A program made the translations under genes and the position numbers. From Sphingomonas bacterium (GTDB lineage: Bacteria > Pseudomonadota > Alphaproteobacteria > Sphingomonadales > Sphingomonadaceae): a stretch of 8,538 bases of DNA. Positions 1 to 6,350 of this stretch are shown here, one piece after another; positions within the stretch are counted from its first letter, which is position 1; each line of letters starts with the position of its first letter. The notes under the pieces were generated by a model. That model saw nothing but the letters and a program-made list of their open reading frames with translations. It was not told where the DNA came from and did not search any database. Where the stretch lies: positions 1 through 8,538 of the forward strand of contig JAJAYY010000238.1 in the NCBI GenBank assembly GCA_026785965.1, written 5' to 3'.

Positions 1-461
1 ATCCCGCCCCCCGACAGGAAAATCGCATCGCGCTGGAGCAAGGGCGAGCCGCGCAGCACTGCCAGTCGCCGCCGCCACCCATCGGCGCGATGGCGATCGC
101 CGAGCGCGCGCGCCACGCGGACCATCGTCATCTCGACCTCGGCGATCGACGAAGGGTAAGCAAGCGCCATCGTCCGCAGGTGCAGCCGCTCGGCAATCAG
201 GCTCGTCGCGCGTCCACCACCGCCCATGCTCAGCAACAATGTCGGGCGCGTGGCGATCACGCCTTCAAGCCCGCGCCGGTTAGCCGGATAATGCCGCGCT
301 TGCTGCCACAACGAGCTGTCAGCGGGGTCATGCGACACCCGGCTGACGCTGGCGATCTCGTCTGGACGGGCAAGGAGCAGCAGATATTCGTCGCTGCACA
401 GGTCGAGCGACGCCACCCGCAGCGCCGCGCTAGCCGCCAATAGCGAGGCGAATCCCGCCAT
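1..461 (-). CDS. btuF: BtuF-like cobalamin ABC transporter substrate-binding protein, 3' end cut by window edge
   Basis: The reverse strand is open from an ATG at 461 to the window edge, giving the first 153 residues of a protein that continues outside. The N-terminal part RVASLDLCSDEYLLLL (about residues 15-30), followed by a DPADSS-type stretch and a block ending in GVIATRPTLLLSMGGGG (about 67-83), is the pattern of the periplasmic helical-backbone metal-receptor fold used by BtuF and iron-siderophore binding proteins. The start is supported by AGGAAGGAG (467-475 region) five bases upstream. The hydrophobic N-terminus (FASLLAASAAL) may be a short signal peptide, but it lacks the usual basic residues. 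The gene begins inside the 3' end of the receptor gene (32-bp overlap, different frame), which implies translational coupling and a B12 role. A corrinoid or siderophore-binding relative remains possible because the C-terminal half is not visible. Confidence 0.82.
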   Translation of the reverse strand, partial: MAGFASLLAASAALRVASLDLCSDEYLLLLARPDEIASVSRVSHDPADSSLWQQARHYPANRRGLEGVIATRPTLLLSMGGGGRATSLIAERLHLRTMALAYPSSIAEVEMTMVRVARALGDRHRADGWRRRLAVLRGSPLLQRDAIFLSGGG

Positions 462-2262
462 GGACGCTCCTTCCTTCGGTGCGATAGCCAACAACGTCCT
501 GATAATTCGCATCGAACGCATTGGCGACGCGCAATGTCGCTGCGATCGGCCCGGCGATTCGAACTGCCACTTGCCCGCTCGCCAGCCAATATGGCGACAG
601 GCGCACGCGAGGTGCGGGGTAAAGGTCGAAGTCGCTGTCGATTCGCGCCCCGGTATAGGCGACCGCCGCGCCATAGCTTAGCCGCCCGCTTGTGCCATCA
701 AGAGCGATGCTGCCGCTGTGGCGCGGGCGGCGATGTTCTTTAATAGGGCTCGACATCGGACCACGTGGCTCGCTCGCATCAAGCCAGGCGTAGGTCGCGC
801 TCAGGCGGGCTAGAGGCGAGGGGGCAAAACTCGCCTCGACCTCGATTCCCTCGCGCCGGCTCGTCCGCGTGGCATTGACCGTGGTCGACAGCGGGAAGGC
901 GAACACATCGAGAATCTCGTAGCGCAGGCGCTGGCGGTAATAAGTCAGTGCGGCGGTCAGCGGACCCTTGCGATAGCGCAGCGACGCCTCGCCCCCGCGG
1001 CTCTTCTCAGGCGTCAGGTCGGGATTGCCGGCGAAGCTCCCCGGGAAGAAGCCATAAAGGTCGAAAAAGGTTGGCTGAGCAATGCCTTGACCATAGGTTA
1101 TTGAGATCGAAAATCCACTCCCAAGCGTGGCCAGCGCGGCGGCGCGAACGGTCGTCGCATCCTTGAACGCCGAGAAAATATCGTGGCGCACGGCGACCTG
1201 GGTCGAGATCGGGCCAAGTTCGGTCATTTTCCATTCCAAAGTCAGCGACTGGTGGGTGCGCGCGCGGTCCTGGTTGGTCGCGCCACCGTAAACCGCGTCG
1301 CGTGTGACGAAGGTCTCGCGTTCGCCCTCGATGGCAGCGATAAATTGGTGCTTTCCGATCCGCTGCCCGGCTTCGATCGCCATAGTGCGGCGCGTGGCCC
1401 GGGTGCGGTTGATCGGGACGTCACCGAGCGCATTGCGGTTGGTCGAGCCGAGCAGGCTGCCCGACACGGTCGCGAAACGCTGTTCGCGATTGCCGATCGT
1501 CGCGTAAAGTCGTCCCGCGGCGAGCCGATTGCGCGTCAAATCGAGCGTGTCGTCGCGCGTGAACGTGTCGGGGCTAAGCCCGTCAAACTCGCTTCGGGCA
1601 CGCAGCGCGAACCCCGATCCGCCGACCAGCACGGCCGGCGACAGCCGATACGCTCCGGCGATGCGCCCCGACGCATTGCGGTAGCCATCGCGCTCGCCGT
1701 CGCCGGAGAAACTGTCGATCCCGTCGCTTCGCTGCCCCGAGACCCCGATCGATAGCCCGCGTTCGGCGGTGCCGAAGCTGGTGCGGGCGGCGGCGCGGGC
1801 GGTGTCGAAGCTGCCATATTCGAGCAGCGCCCGGCTTTCTCCATCGCCTGGCGCGGCGCCGTCGACCGCGACCACGCCGCCGATCGCTTCGGAGCCCCAC
1901 AGCGCCGATTGCGGTCCGCGCACGACCTCGATCCGGCTCGCGACATCGGCGTTGAGCAGTTCGAACCGCGGCGCATTGCCGGCGGCCGGGTCATTGGCAC
2001 GGATTCCTTCGACGAACAGCAAGCTATGATTGGCTTCGGCGCCGCGAATGCGGACGTCGACCAGCGACCCTGCGGGTCCGCTCGACGAGACCGACAGCGA
2101 CGGCACTATCCGCAAAGTGTCGGTCACCAGTGGTGCGCCGATCCGCTCGATCCGTTCGGCATCGATCAGGGTCACGCTGGCGGGCGTATCGCCGGCTTCG
2201 TCAGGCACCCGCGAGGCGGTGATGACGATCGTCGGCTGGTCGAGGACAACATTATCAAACAT
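430..2262 (-). CDS. btuB: TonB-dependent vitamin B12 outer-membrane receptor (BtuB-like)
   Basis: This encodes a 610-aa TonB-dependent receptor that would import cobalamin across the outer membrane using TonB/ExbBD energy. Visible features are a TonB box (TIVITASRVPDE, about residues 11-22), the plug domain with the RIRGAEANHSLLFVEGI and VRGPQSALWGSEAIGG signatures, and a long 22-strand-type barrel with FFDLYGFFPGSFAGNPDLTPEKS-type loops in its second half. The B12 assignment rests on the cobalamin riboswitch directly upstream and the BtuF-like gene overlapping the 3' end. Two in-frame ATGs exist, at 2283 and 2262. I chose 2262 because GGAAGGA lies seven bases before it, while the upstream one has no ribosome-binding site. 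An in-frame TGA at 2293-2295 rules out anything earlier. Oddly, neither start gives a signal peptide, and the protein ends in LAIGG rather than the usual terminal aromatic residue. The 617-aa version starting at 2283 is the alternative. Confidence 0.88.
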   Translation of the reverse strand: MFDNVVLDQPTIVITASRVPDEAGDTPASVTLIDAERIERIGAPLVTDTLRIVPSLSVSSSGPAGSLVDVRIRGAEANHSLLFVEGIRANDPAAGNAPRFELLNADVASRIEVVRGPQSALWGSEAIGGVVAVDGAAPGDGESRALLEYGSFDTARAAARTSFGTAERGLSIGVSGQRSDGIDSFSGDGERDGYRNASGRIAGAYRLSPAVLVGGSGFALRARSEFDGLSPDTFTRDDTLDLTRNRLAAGRLYATIGNREQRFATVSGSLLGSTNRNALGDVPINRTRATRRTMAIEAGQRIGKHQFIAAIEGERETFVTRDAVYGGATNQDRARTHQSLTLEWKMTELGPISTQVAVRHDIFSAFKDATTVRAAALATLGSGFSISITYGQGIAQPTFFDLYGFFPGSFAGNPDLTPEKSRGGEASLRYRKGPLTAALTYYRQRLRYEILDVFAFPLSTTVNATRTSRREGIEVEASFAPSPLARLSATYAWLDASEPRGPMSSPIKEHRRPRHSGSIALDGTSGRLSYGAAVAYTGARIDSDFDLYPAPRVRLSPYWLASGQVAVRIAGPIAATLRVANAFDANYQDVVGYRTEGRSVHGGIRLAIGG

Positions 2263-2355
2263 GCAAGATTCCTTCCGGTCCATGACATGTCGTCACGGAG
2301 GGAAGGGCGCGGCGGCGGTGTGCCACACGCGTCTCGCCCACGTCGCACGGCTGGT

Positions 2356-2384
2356 CCCGGCCGGGAAACGGACGACGGGCCGGG
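2356..2384 (-). promoter_or_regulatory. Candidate expression-platform hairpin of the cobalamin riboswitch
   Basis: CCCGGCC (2384-2378) can pair perfectly with GGCCGGG (2362-2356) across a 15-base loop. The 5' arm overlaps the last base of the B12 box, so this stem would compete with closure of the riboswitch's outer helix, as an expression platform should. No U-tract follows, so an intrinsic terminator is unlikely. Control by translation or by Rho would fit better. The pairing is seen in the sequence; the role is inferred. Confidence 0.4.
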
Positions 2385-2500
2385 GCGGGTATCTGACTTG
2401 CCGCGCATTTCGACGCGGCTGACAGTTGCGGGCACAGTGCCGGATGTTCGCCGGCTTCCCCCTTCGCCAGCGGGATTACCCCGCCGGACCCTGGTCCTGT
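2378..2500 (-). promoter_or_regulatory. Cobalamin (adenosylcobalamin-type) riboswitch
   Basis: On the reverse strand the conserved core is readable in order. There is a GCGGG/CCCGC hairpin (2484-2470), then GGGAAGCCGG with the GCCGG/CCGGC stem (2460-2439). Next come CCCGCAACTGT (2432-2422), a GCCGCG/CGCGGC hairpin (2419-2400) and the B12 box AAGTCAGATACCCGCC (2399-2384). These match the known order of elements in the cobalamin riboswitch family. It lies about 120 bases upstream of the receptor start, so cobalamin binding would be expected to repress btuB and the coupled btuF. The outer ends (P1) are approximate. Confidence 0.92.
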
Positions 2501-2505
2501 AAAGG

Positions 2506-2556
2506 CGGTGGGGCAGGGGGCCATGCCTTGTCAAGCAACCCCGCCTGCGCTAGGGG
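2506..2556. promoter_or_regulatory. Divergent promoter region between btuB riboswitch and rpmE
   Basis: The same bases carry a -35-like hexamer on both strands: TTGTCA on the plus strand (2528-2533) and TTGACA on the minus strand (2534-2529). On the plus strand, 17 bases lead to TAGGGG (2551-2556), a poor -10. On the minus strand the -10 position (about 2511-2506) is GC-rich and unconvincing, although a start there would place the transcript 5' end right at the riboswitch. Only the -35 elements are persuasive. Confidence 0.35.
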
Positions 2557-2571
2557 CGCGCGATCTTTTGA

Positions 2572-2589
2572 GGCTGGTCGGAACCAGCC
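2572..2589 (+). promoter_or_regulatory. Perfect hairpin in the rpmE 5' leader
   Basis: GGCTGGT (2572-2578) pairs with ACCAGCC (2583-2589) around the four-base loop CGGA. The stem ends seven bases before the AAGGAA ribosome-binding site (2597-2602) of rpmE. The position suggests a translational control element, such as the L31 leaders known in other bacterial groups, but no consensus from this lineage can be checked here. It has no U-tract and so is not a terminator. Confidence 0.45.
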
Positions 2590-2608
2590 ACCACGCAAGG
2601 AATAGACC

Positions 2609-2839
2609 ATGAAAAGCGGGATTCACCCGGACTATCACTTCATCACCGTCCAGATGACCGACGGGACGAGCTATCAGACGCGCTCGACCTGGGGCAAGGA
2701 CGGCGACACACTGGCGCTCGAAATCGACCCCACTGCGCACCCGGCGTGGACCGGCGGTCGCGGCGGCATGCTCGACAGTGGCGGCCAGGTCGCGCGGTTC
2801 AACAAGCGGTTTGGCGGCCTGACACTCGGCAAGAAGTAG
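2609..2839 (+). CDS. rpmE: 50S ribosomal protein bL31 (zinc-independent, cysteine-free form)
   Basis: This 76-aa protein is ribosomal protein bL31 of the large subunit, which sits at the subunit interface. It opens with the family signature ([19 protein letters not shown]) and ends with the diagnostic block [13 protein letters not shown] (about residues 58-70), which corresponds to the E. coli VDRFNKRF region. It has none of the four zinc-binding cysteines of the classical form, so it is a C-minus L31 that needs no zinc. AAGGAA lies six bases before the ATG. The gene is transcribed away from the B12 uptake unit, has a hairpin in its leader, and is followed 49 bases later by a GNAT gene with a hairpin in between. 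Length and sequence are normal for the family. Confidence 0.95.
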   Translation: MKSGIHPDYHFITVQMTDGTSYQTRSTWGKDGDTLALEIDPTAHPAWTGGRGGMLDSGGQVARFNKRFGGLTLGKK

Positions 2840-2847
2840 CGCGCGCA

Positions 2848-2866
2848 GCCGATCCGGGGGATCGGC
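2848..2866 (+). terminator. Hairpin after rpmE, possible terminator without U-tract
   Basis: GCCGATCC (2848-2855) pairs with GGATCGGC (2859-2866) around a three-base GGG loop, giving a perfect eight-pair stem nine bases after the rpmE stop. It is not followed by a run of T, so classical intrinsic termination is doubtful. It may instead be an RNA-stabilising or attenuating hairpin between rpmE and the GNAT gene. Confidence 0.4.
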
Positions 2867-2888
2867 GAGCACGCTATTCAACCTGACG

Positions 2889-3470
2889 ATGCACTCTTTT
2901 CCCGTCACGACAGCACGCTCGGCTCCAACCCTGGAGACCGAGCGTCTTCGTTTGCGTCATTACACCAAGAGCGACTTCGCGGCGCATTATGCGATCCTCA
3001 GCGATGAAGCAGTGATGCGCCAACTCGGCGTGCCGGGGCTCAATCGCGAAGAGAATTGGCGGCGGTTTGCTGCGTCGGTCGGAATGTGGGGGCTGATGGG
3101 ATTTGGCGGCTGGGCGGTCGTCCGCAAGGCGGACGAGCAACTGGTCGGAACGGTCAGCCTATTCAACTCGTGGCGCGCGATCGAGCCGGCGTTTGGCGAA
3201 GAGCCCGAAATGGGGTGGATCTTCGCCCGCCAAGTTCACGGCCTGGGAATTGCCCAGGAAGCCTGTCGTGCGGCACTCGACTGGGCCGACGCCGCGCTCG
3301 CCCCGACGCCGATCTGGGCAATCATTTCGCCCGACAACGCGCCGTCGTTCAAGCTTGCCGAGCGGCTCGGGTTCGCGCGGCTTCCCGACAGCCGCTATCA
3401 CGATGAGCAGATTGCAGTACTCAGGCGACCCGCGCAGGCGCTTAAGACCGTCGCTCCGCGGCACGATTGA
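2889..3470 (+). CDS. GNAT family N-acetyltransferase (RimJ/RimL-like)
   Basis: This 193-aa protein has the layout of the RimJ/RimL branch of GNAT acetyltransferases. The N-terminal strand is TLETERLRLRHYTKSDF (about residues 14-30). The acetyl-CoA pyrophosphate-binding motif is RQVHGLGIA (114-122, the Q/R-x-x-G-x-G/A pattern) followed by a helix. The motif B region contains NAPSFKLAERLGF (150-162), where Asn and the C-terminal GF are typical. Substrate is not predictable; relatives acetylate protein N-termini, antibiotics or small amines. The ATG at 2889 has no clear ribosome-binding site, but the N-terminal alignment to the family begins within the first 20 residues, so a later start is unlikely. 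The 3' end overlaps the convergent dehydrogenase-like gene by 29 bp. Confidence 0.87.
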   Translation: MHSFPVTTARSAPTLETERLRLRHYTKSDFAAHYAILSDEAVMRQLGVPGLNREENWRRFAASVGMWGLMGFGGWAVVRKADEQLVGTVSLFNSWRAIEPAFGEEPEMGWIFARQVHGLGIAQEACRAALDWADAALAPTPIWAIISPDNAPSFKLAERLGFARLPDSRYHDEQIAVLRRPAQALKTVAPRHD

Positions 3471-4116
3471 TATCGGCATTTTCAAGCAGCCCCTTGTCGA
3501 AACCATGCTGGGCGATTGCGATCATCGCCCGCCCGACGCGGTCGGTGCTGGTAATGAAGTGCGGCGCGATCCGCTCGGCAATCCCGACGATTGGAGCGCT
3601 CAATTTGTAGAGCAGTCGATACCAACTGGTCTTTGAGGTCACCCCGTGGCGCGGCTGGATGAAACCTGGCCGGAACATGAAGGCAGCCTTGAAAGGCAAG
3701 GCGAGCAGCGCATTTTCAGTCCGGCCCTTGACCCGCGCCCACATGCTCGATCCGCGCTCGCTGCTATCGGTTGCTGTACCGCTGACATAGATGAAGGTCA
3801 TGTCCGGATTGACTGCGGCCAACGGGGTCGCGATCCGCAGCGTCAGATCATGAGTCAGTCGGCTATAGTTGGTCTCCGACATGCCGACCGACGTCACGCC
3901 AAGGCAGAAAAAGCAGGCGTCGAAGCCCCTCAATCCGTCCACCACCTCGTCGATATCGAACAGGTCGCGGCGGATGATCTCGGTCAGCTTGGCACCACTC
4001 ATTCCCGACGCGCTTCGACCGACGGTAACGATCTCGGACACGATCGGATCGATGAGGCATTCGCGCAGCACGCCAAGCCCGACCATCCCGGTCGCCCCAA
4101 AGATCAGTACCTTCAT
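3442..4116 (-). CDS. Atypical NAD(P)-binding short-chain dehydrogenase/epimerase-like protein
   Basis: This 224-aa protein has a Rossmann fold that starts at the very N-terminus (MKVLIFGATGMVG, with the GxxGxxG dinucleotide loop at residues 7-13) and a second strand ending DACFFCLGVTSVG (66-78). The region at 110-134 contains Ser112 and Lys130 in the short-chain dehydrogenase active-site positions. The residue three before the lysine gap, normally tyrosine, is Trp126 (SMWARVKG). It resembles the NmrA/HTATIP2-like atypical branch, whose members may bind NAD(P)H without classical dehydrogenase chemistry. The gene starts immediately after the gcdH stop (TAGATG), so it is almost certainly co-transcribed and translationally coupled. 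The function in relation to glutaryl-CoA metabolism is unknown. The 3' end overlaps the convergent GNAT gene by 29 bp. Confidence 0.85.
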   Translation of the reverse strand: MKVLIFGATGMVGLGVLRECLIDPIVSEIVTVGRSASGMSGAKLTEIIRRDLFDIDEVVDGLRGFDACFFCLGVTSVGMSETNYSRLTHDLTLRIATPLAAVNPDMTFIYVSGTATDSSERGSSMWARVKGRTENALLALPFKAAFMFRPGFIQPRHGVTSKTSWYRLLYKLSAPIVGIAERIAPHFITSTDRVGRAMIAIAQHGFDKGLLENADINRAAERRS

Positions 4117-5307
4117 CTAGAAGGCCGCGATCCCGGTGATAGCACGCCCGAGGATCAGCGCGTGGACGTCGTGCGTGCCCTCATAAGTATTGACCGTTTC
4201 AAGGTTGGCCGCGTGGCGCATGACCTGATATTCGGCGCTGATGCCGTTGCCGCCGTGCATGTCGCGCGCGACGCGGGCAATATCGAGCGCCTTGCCGCAA
4301 TTGTTGCGCTTGATCAGGCTGATCGCCTCGGGGATCAGTTCACCTTCCTCCAGCCGCCGCCCGACGCGCAGCGCGGCTTGCAGGCCAAGCGTGATTTCGG
4401 TGACCATGTTGGCGAGCTTCAACTGGACCAGCTGGGTTGCGGCGAGCGGGCGGCCGAACTGCTTGCGGTCGAGCGTATATTGGCGCGCGGCGGCAAAGCA
4501 TGCCTCGGCCGCGCCCATCGTGCCCCACGCGATGCCGTAGCGCGCGCGGTTGAGGCAGCCGAACGGTCCCTTGAGGCCCGCGACGTTGGGGAGCAGGGCG
4601 TCCTCAGCCACTTCGACTTCGTCCATCACGATTTCGCCGGTGATCGAGGCGCGCAGGCTCAATTTCATCCCAATCTTGGGCGCCGACAGCCCCTTCATCC
4701 CTTTTTCAAGGATGAAGCCGCGGATCGCCCCGCCGTGCGCCTCGGACTTGGCCCAGACGACGAACACGTCGGCGATCGGCGAATTGGTGATCCACATCTT
4801 TGATCCGGATAGCTTGTAGCCGGTTGGCGTCTTGGTCGCGCGGGTGCGCATCCCGCCGGGGTCGGAGCCGGCATCGGGCTCGGTCAGCCCGAAACAACCG
4901 ACCAGCTCGCCCTTGGCCAGCCCGGGGAGATATTTGCGCCTTTGCTCGTCCGAACCGTAAGCGTTGATCGGGTGCATCACGAGCGAGCTTTGCACCGACA
5001 TCGCCGAGCGATACCCCGAATCGACTCGTTCGACCGCGCGCGCGATCAGTCCGTAGCTGACATAGCCCAGCCCGGCGCCACCATATTCGGGATCGATCGT
5101 CGCCCCGAGCAGCCCGAGCTGGCCCATTTCGCGCAGGATCTCGCGGTCGAAATTCTCGTCCATATAGGCGTCGGTGACACGCGGCTGGAGGCTGCCCTGG
5201 GCATAGGCTTCGGCGGTGTCGCGCACCATCCGTTCCTCGTCGCTCAACTGCGCATCGAGCCCGAACGCATCTTCCCAATCGAACGGCAGGATCGTCGGTT
5301 CAGCCAC
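4117..5307 (-). CDS. gcdH: Glutaryl-CoA dehydrogenase (decarboxylating acyl-CoA dehydrogenase)
   Basis: This 396-aa flavoenzyme would oxidise and decarboxylate glutaryl-CoA to crotonyl-CoA and CO2 in lysine and tryptophan degradation, passing electrons to ETF. The catalytic base is Glu376 in TYEGTHD (374-380). The substrate-binding trio of this subfamily is present with correct spacing: Glu93, Arg100 and Ser101 in [17 protein letters not shown]. The FAD and acyl-CoA regions are visible as [14 protein letters not shown] (139-152), WITNSP (172-177) and [13 protein letters not shown] (280-292). The conserved RDMHGGNG (348-355) and ILGRAITG (385-392) complete the C-terminal domain. The start is GTG, preceded eight bases upstream by GGAGT (5320-5316). 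An in-frame TAA just above excludes longer forms. The length is normal for the family. The next gene begins directly at its stop codon. Confidence 0.95.
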   Translation of the reverse strand: MAEPTILPFDWEDAFGLDAQLSDEERMVRDTAEAYAQGSLQPRVTDAYMDENFDREILREMGQLGLLGATIDPEYGGAGLGYVSYGLIARAVERVDSGYRSAMSVQSSLVMHPINAYGSDEQRRKYLPGLAKGELVGCFGLTEPDAGSDPGGMRTRATKTPTGYKLSGSKMWITNSPIADVFVVWAKSEAHGGAIRGFILEKGMKGLSAPKIGMKLSLRASITGEIVMDEVEVAEDALLPNVAGLKGPFGCLNRARYGIAWGTMGAAEACFAAARQYTLDRKQFGRPLAATQLVQLKLANMVTEITLGLQAALRVGRRLEEGELIPEAISLIKRNNCGKALDIARVARDMHGGNGISAEYQVMRHAANLETVNTYEGTHDVHALILGRAITGIAAF

Positions 5308-5415
5308 GAGACATTACTCCGCTAATAAATAGGTCGGGCCGCATCTAGCGATCCGGACGCATCCGCGCCACCCTCGCTTGCGTAACTCTCGGGCATGGCT
5401 GATGGAGTTTCGAAT

Positions 5416-6078
5416 ATGGCGATCAAGCAGTTTCTCATCCCCCTCGCGCTCGCCGCGGGCGTCGTCGCTTTGGCCCGTCCGGCGCTGGCCGAACGGACCT
5501 TGCTCGCGCCGCCGCCAGCGCTGTCGCTTGCGCCCACGGCGACCCGCGAAGTGGCGATCTTTGCCGGGGGTTGCTTCTGGGGCGTCGAAGGCGTGTTCGA
5601 ACATGTCCGCGGCGTGTCGAGCGCGGTCTCGGGATACACTGGCGGCACCGCCGCGCGGCCGAGCTATGAAGTGGTCTCGAGTGGCGCCAGCGGGCACGCC
5701 GAGGCGGTCCGCGTGACCTATGATCCGCGCGTCGTTCGCTACACCGATTTGCTACGCATCTATTTCTCGGTCGTCGCCGATCCGACCCAGCTTAATCGCC
5801 AGGGGCCTGACCGCGGCACGCAATATCGCACGGCGCTGTTCCCGACCTCGGCGGCGCAGGAGCGCCAGGCGCGCGCCTACATCGCCCAGCTTCGCACCCA
5901 GCGCATCTTCGACCGTCCGATCGTGACCCGGATCGAAAGTCTGCGCGGCTTCACCCCGGCCGAGATCTATCACCAGGATTATATGCGGAAGAACCCCAAC
6001 GCCGGTTATATCGTCGCCAATGATCGCCCCAAAGTCGAAGCGCTCAAGCGGCTGTTCCCGAAAAGCTATCGCGGTTAG
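5416..6078 (+). CDS. msrA: Peptide-methionine (S)-S-oxide reductase MsrA, exported one-cysteine form
   Basis: MsrA reduces methionine-S-sulfoxide in proteins back to methionine. The active-site motif is GGCFWG (51-56, Cys53), followed by the family blocks SAVSGYTGG, GHAEAVRVTYDP, and the C-terminal AEIYHQDYMRKNP and GYIVANDRPK. The start at 5416 is preferred over the in-frame ATG at 5395 because GGAG (5404-5407) lies eight bases upstream, and it gives a clean Sec signal peptide (MAIKQFLIPLALAAGVVALARPALA, cleavage after residue 25). The 220-aa enzyme would thus act in the periplasm. Cys53 is the only cysteine, so the usual resolving cysteines near the C-terminus are missing and recycling must use an external thiol partner. 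The gene is divergent from gcdH, with about 100 bases between them. It is the last ordinary gene before the low-GC cassette. Confidence 0.94.
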   Translation: MAIKQFLIPLALAAGVVALARPALAERTLLAPPPALSLAPTATREVAIFAGGCFWGVEGVFEHVRGVSSAVSGYTGGTAARPSYEVVSSGASGHAEAVRVTYDPRVVRYTDLLRIYFSVVADPTQLNRQGPDRGTQYRTALFPTSAAQERQARAYIAQLRTQRIFDRPIVTRIESLRGFTPAEIYHQDYMRKNPNAGYIVANDRPKVEALKRLFPKSYRG

Positions 6079-6081
6079 CGG

Positions 6082-6096
6082 CTGGGGAGAGGGTGG
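6082..6096 (+). repeat. Imperfect direct repeat of the tRNA-Ser 3' end (possible attachment-site remnant)
   Basis: CTGGGGAGAGGGTGG here matches CTGGCGGAGAGGGTGG at 8467-8482 inside the tRNA-Ser gene, with one base (C) missing. The last 11 bases, GGAGAGGGTGG, are identical. It lies four bases after the msrA stop, where composition changes. The match is short and purine-rich sequence of this sort can recur by chance, so the attachment-site reading is only a possibility. Confidence 0.35.
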
Positions 6097-6350
6097 TGTG
6101 GCGGAGCAACTTTTCTCCTGCTTACGCCAACCGGTCGGCGCTCATCGGGAAAGGCGATCAGCAGCCAGACCGCGAGTTGTTGCGCTCCCCGCCGATTCCG
6201 GAACGACTGACTTATGCATGGCAACATAGCGCCCATCATCCACAAGAAAAATATTACACTGGTCAATTAGGTCGATTGACATTCTGCGACGATAGAGACC
6301 ACTTCGTCGATGCCGAATCGAGGGGGAGCCGTGCAAACGGTCGTTCGGCT
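6097..6350. other. Intergenic region before the low-GC cassette
   Basis: I see no convincing gene in this stretch. An open plus-strand frame runs through it from 6093, but it has no ribosome-binding site or protein-like composition and simply extends the downstream gene. The DNA turns AT-rich after about 6210. A TTGACA hexamer at 6276-6281 could be a -35 element for the cassette, but no matching -10 lies at the right distance. A weak imperfect stem can form between TGGCGGAG (6099-6106) and CTCC...CGCCA (6115-6129), possibly related to the end of the msrA transcript. Confidence 0.3.

Noticed and set aside
1183..1755. Plus-strand open frame of 190 codons inside the receptor gene
   Set aside because: It is the reverse of a TonB-dependent receptor barrel with clear plug and barrel motifs, and its composition is typical of a shadow frame.
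2172..2534. Minus-strand open frame of 120 codons across the riboswitch and receptor start
   Set aside because: Most of it is the structured cobalamin riboswitch. I checked its tail as a possible frameshifted signal peptide for the receptor and found no convincing basic-hydrophobic-cleavage pattern.
2531..2908. Minus-strand open frame of 125 codons over rpmE
   Set aside because: It is antisense to an unmistakable ribosomal protein L31 gene.
3646..4803. Long plus-strand open frame of 385 codons
   Set aside because: It lies antisense to gcdH and the dehydrogenase-like gene, both of which have clear family motifs. Its translation has no recognisable domain, as is common opposite GC-rich genes.
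6093..6350. N-terminal extension of the exported 175-aa protein
   Set aside because: The in-frame extension has no ribosome-binding site and would bury the signal peptide that begins at 6351.
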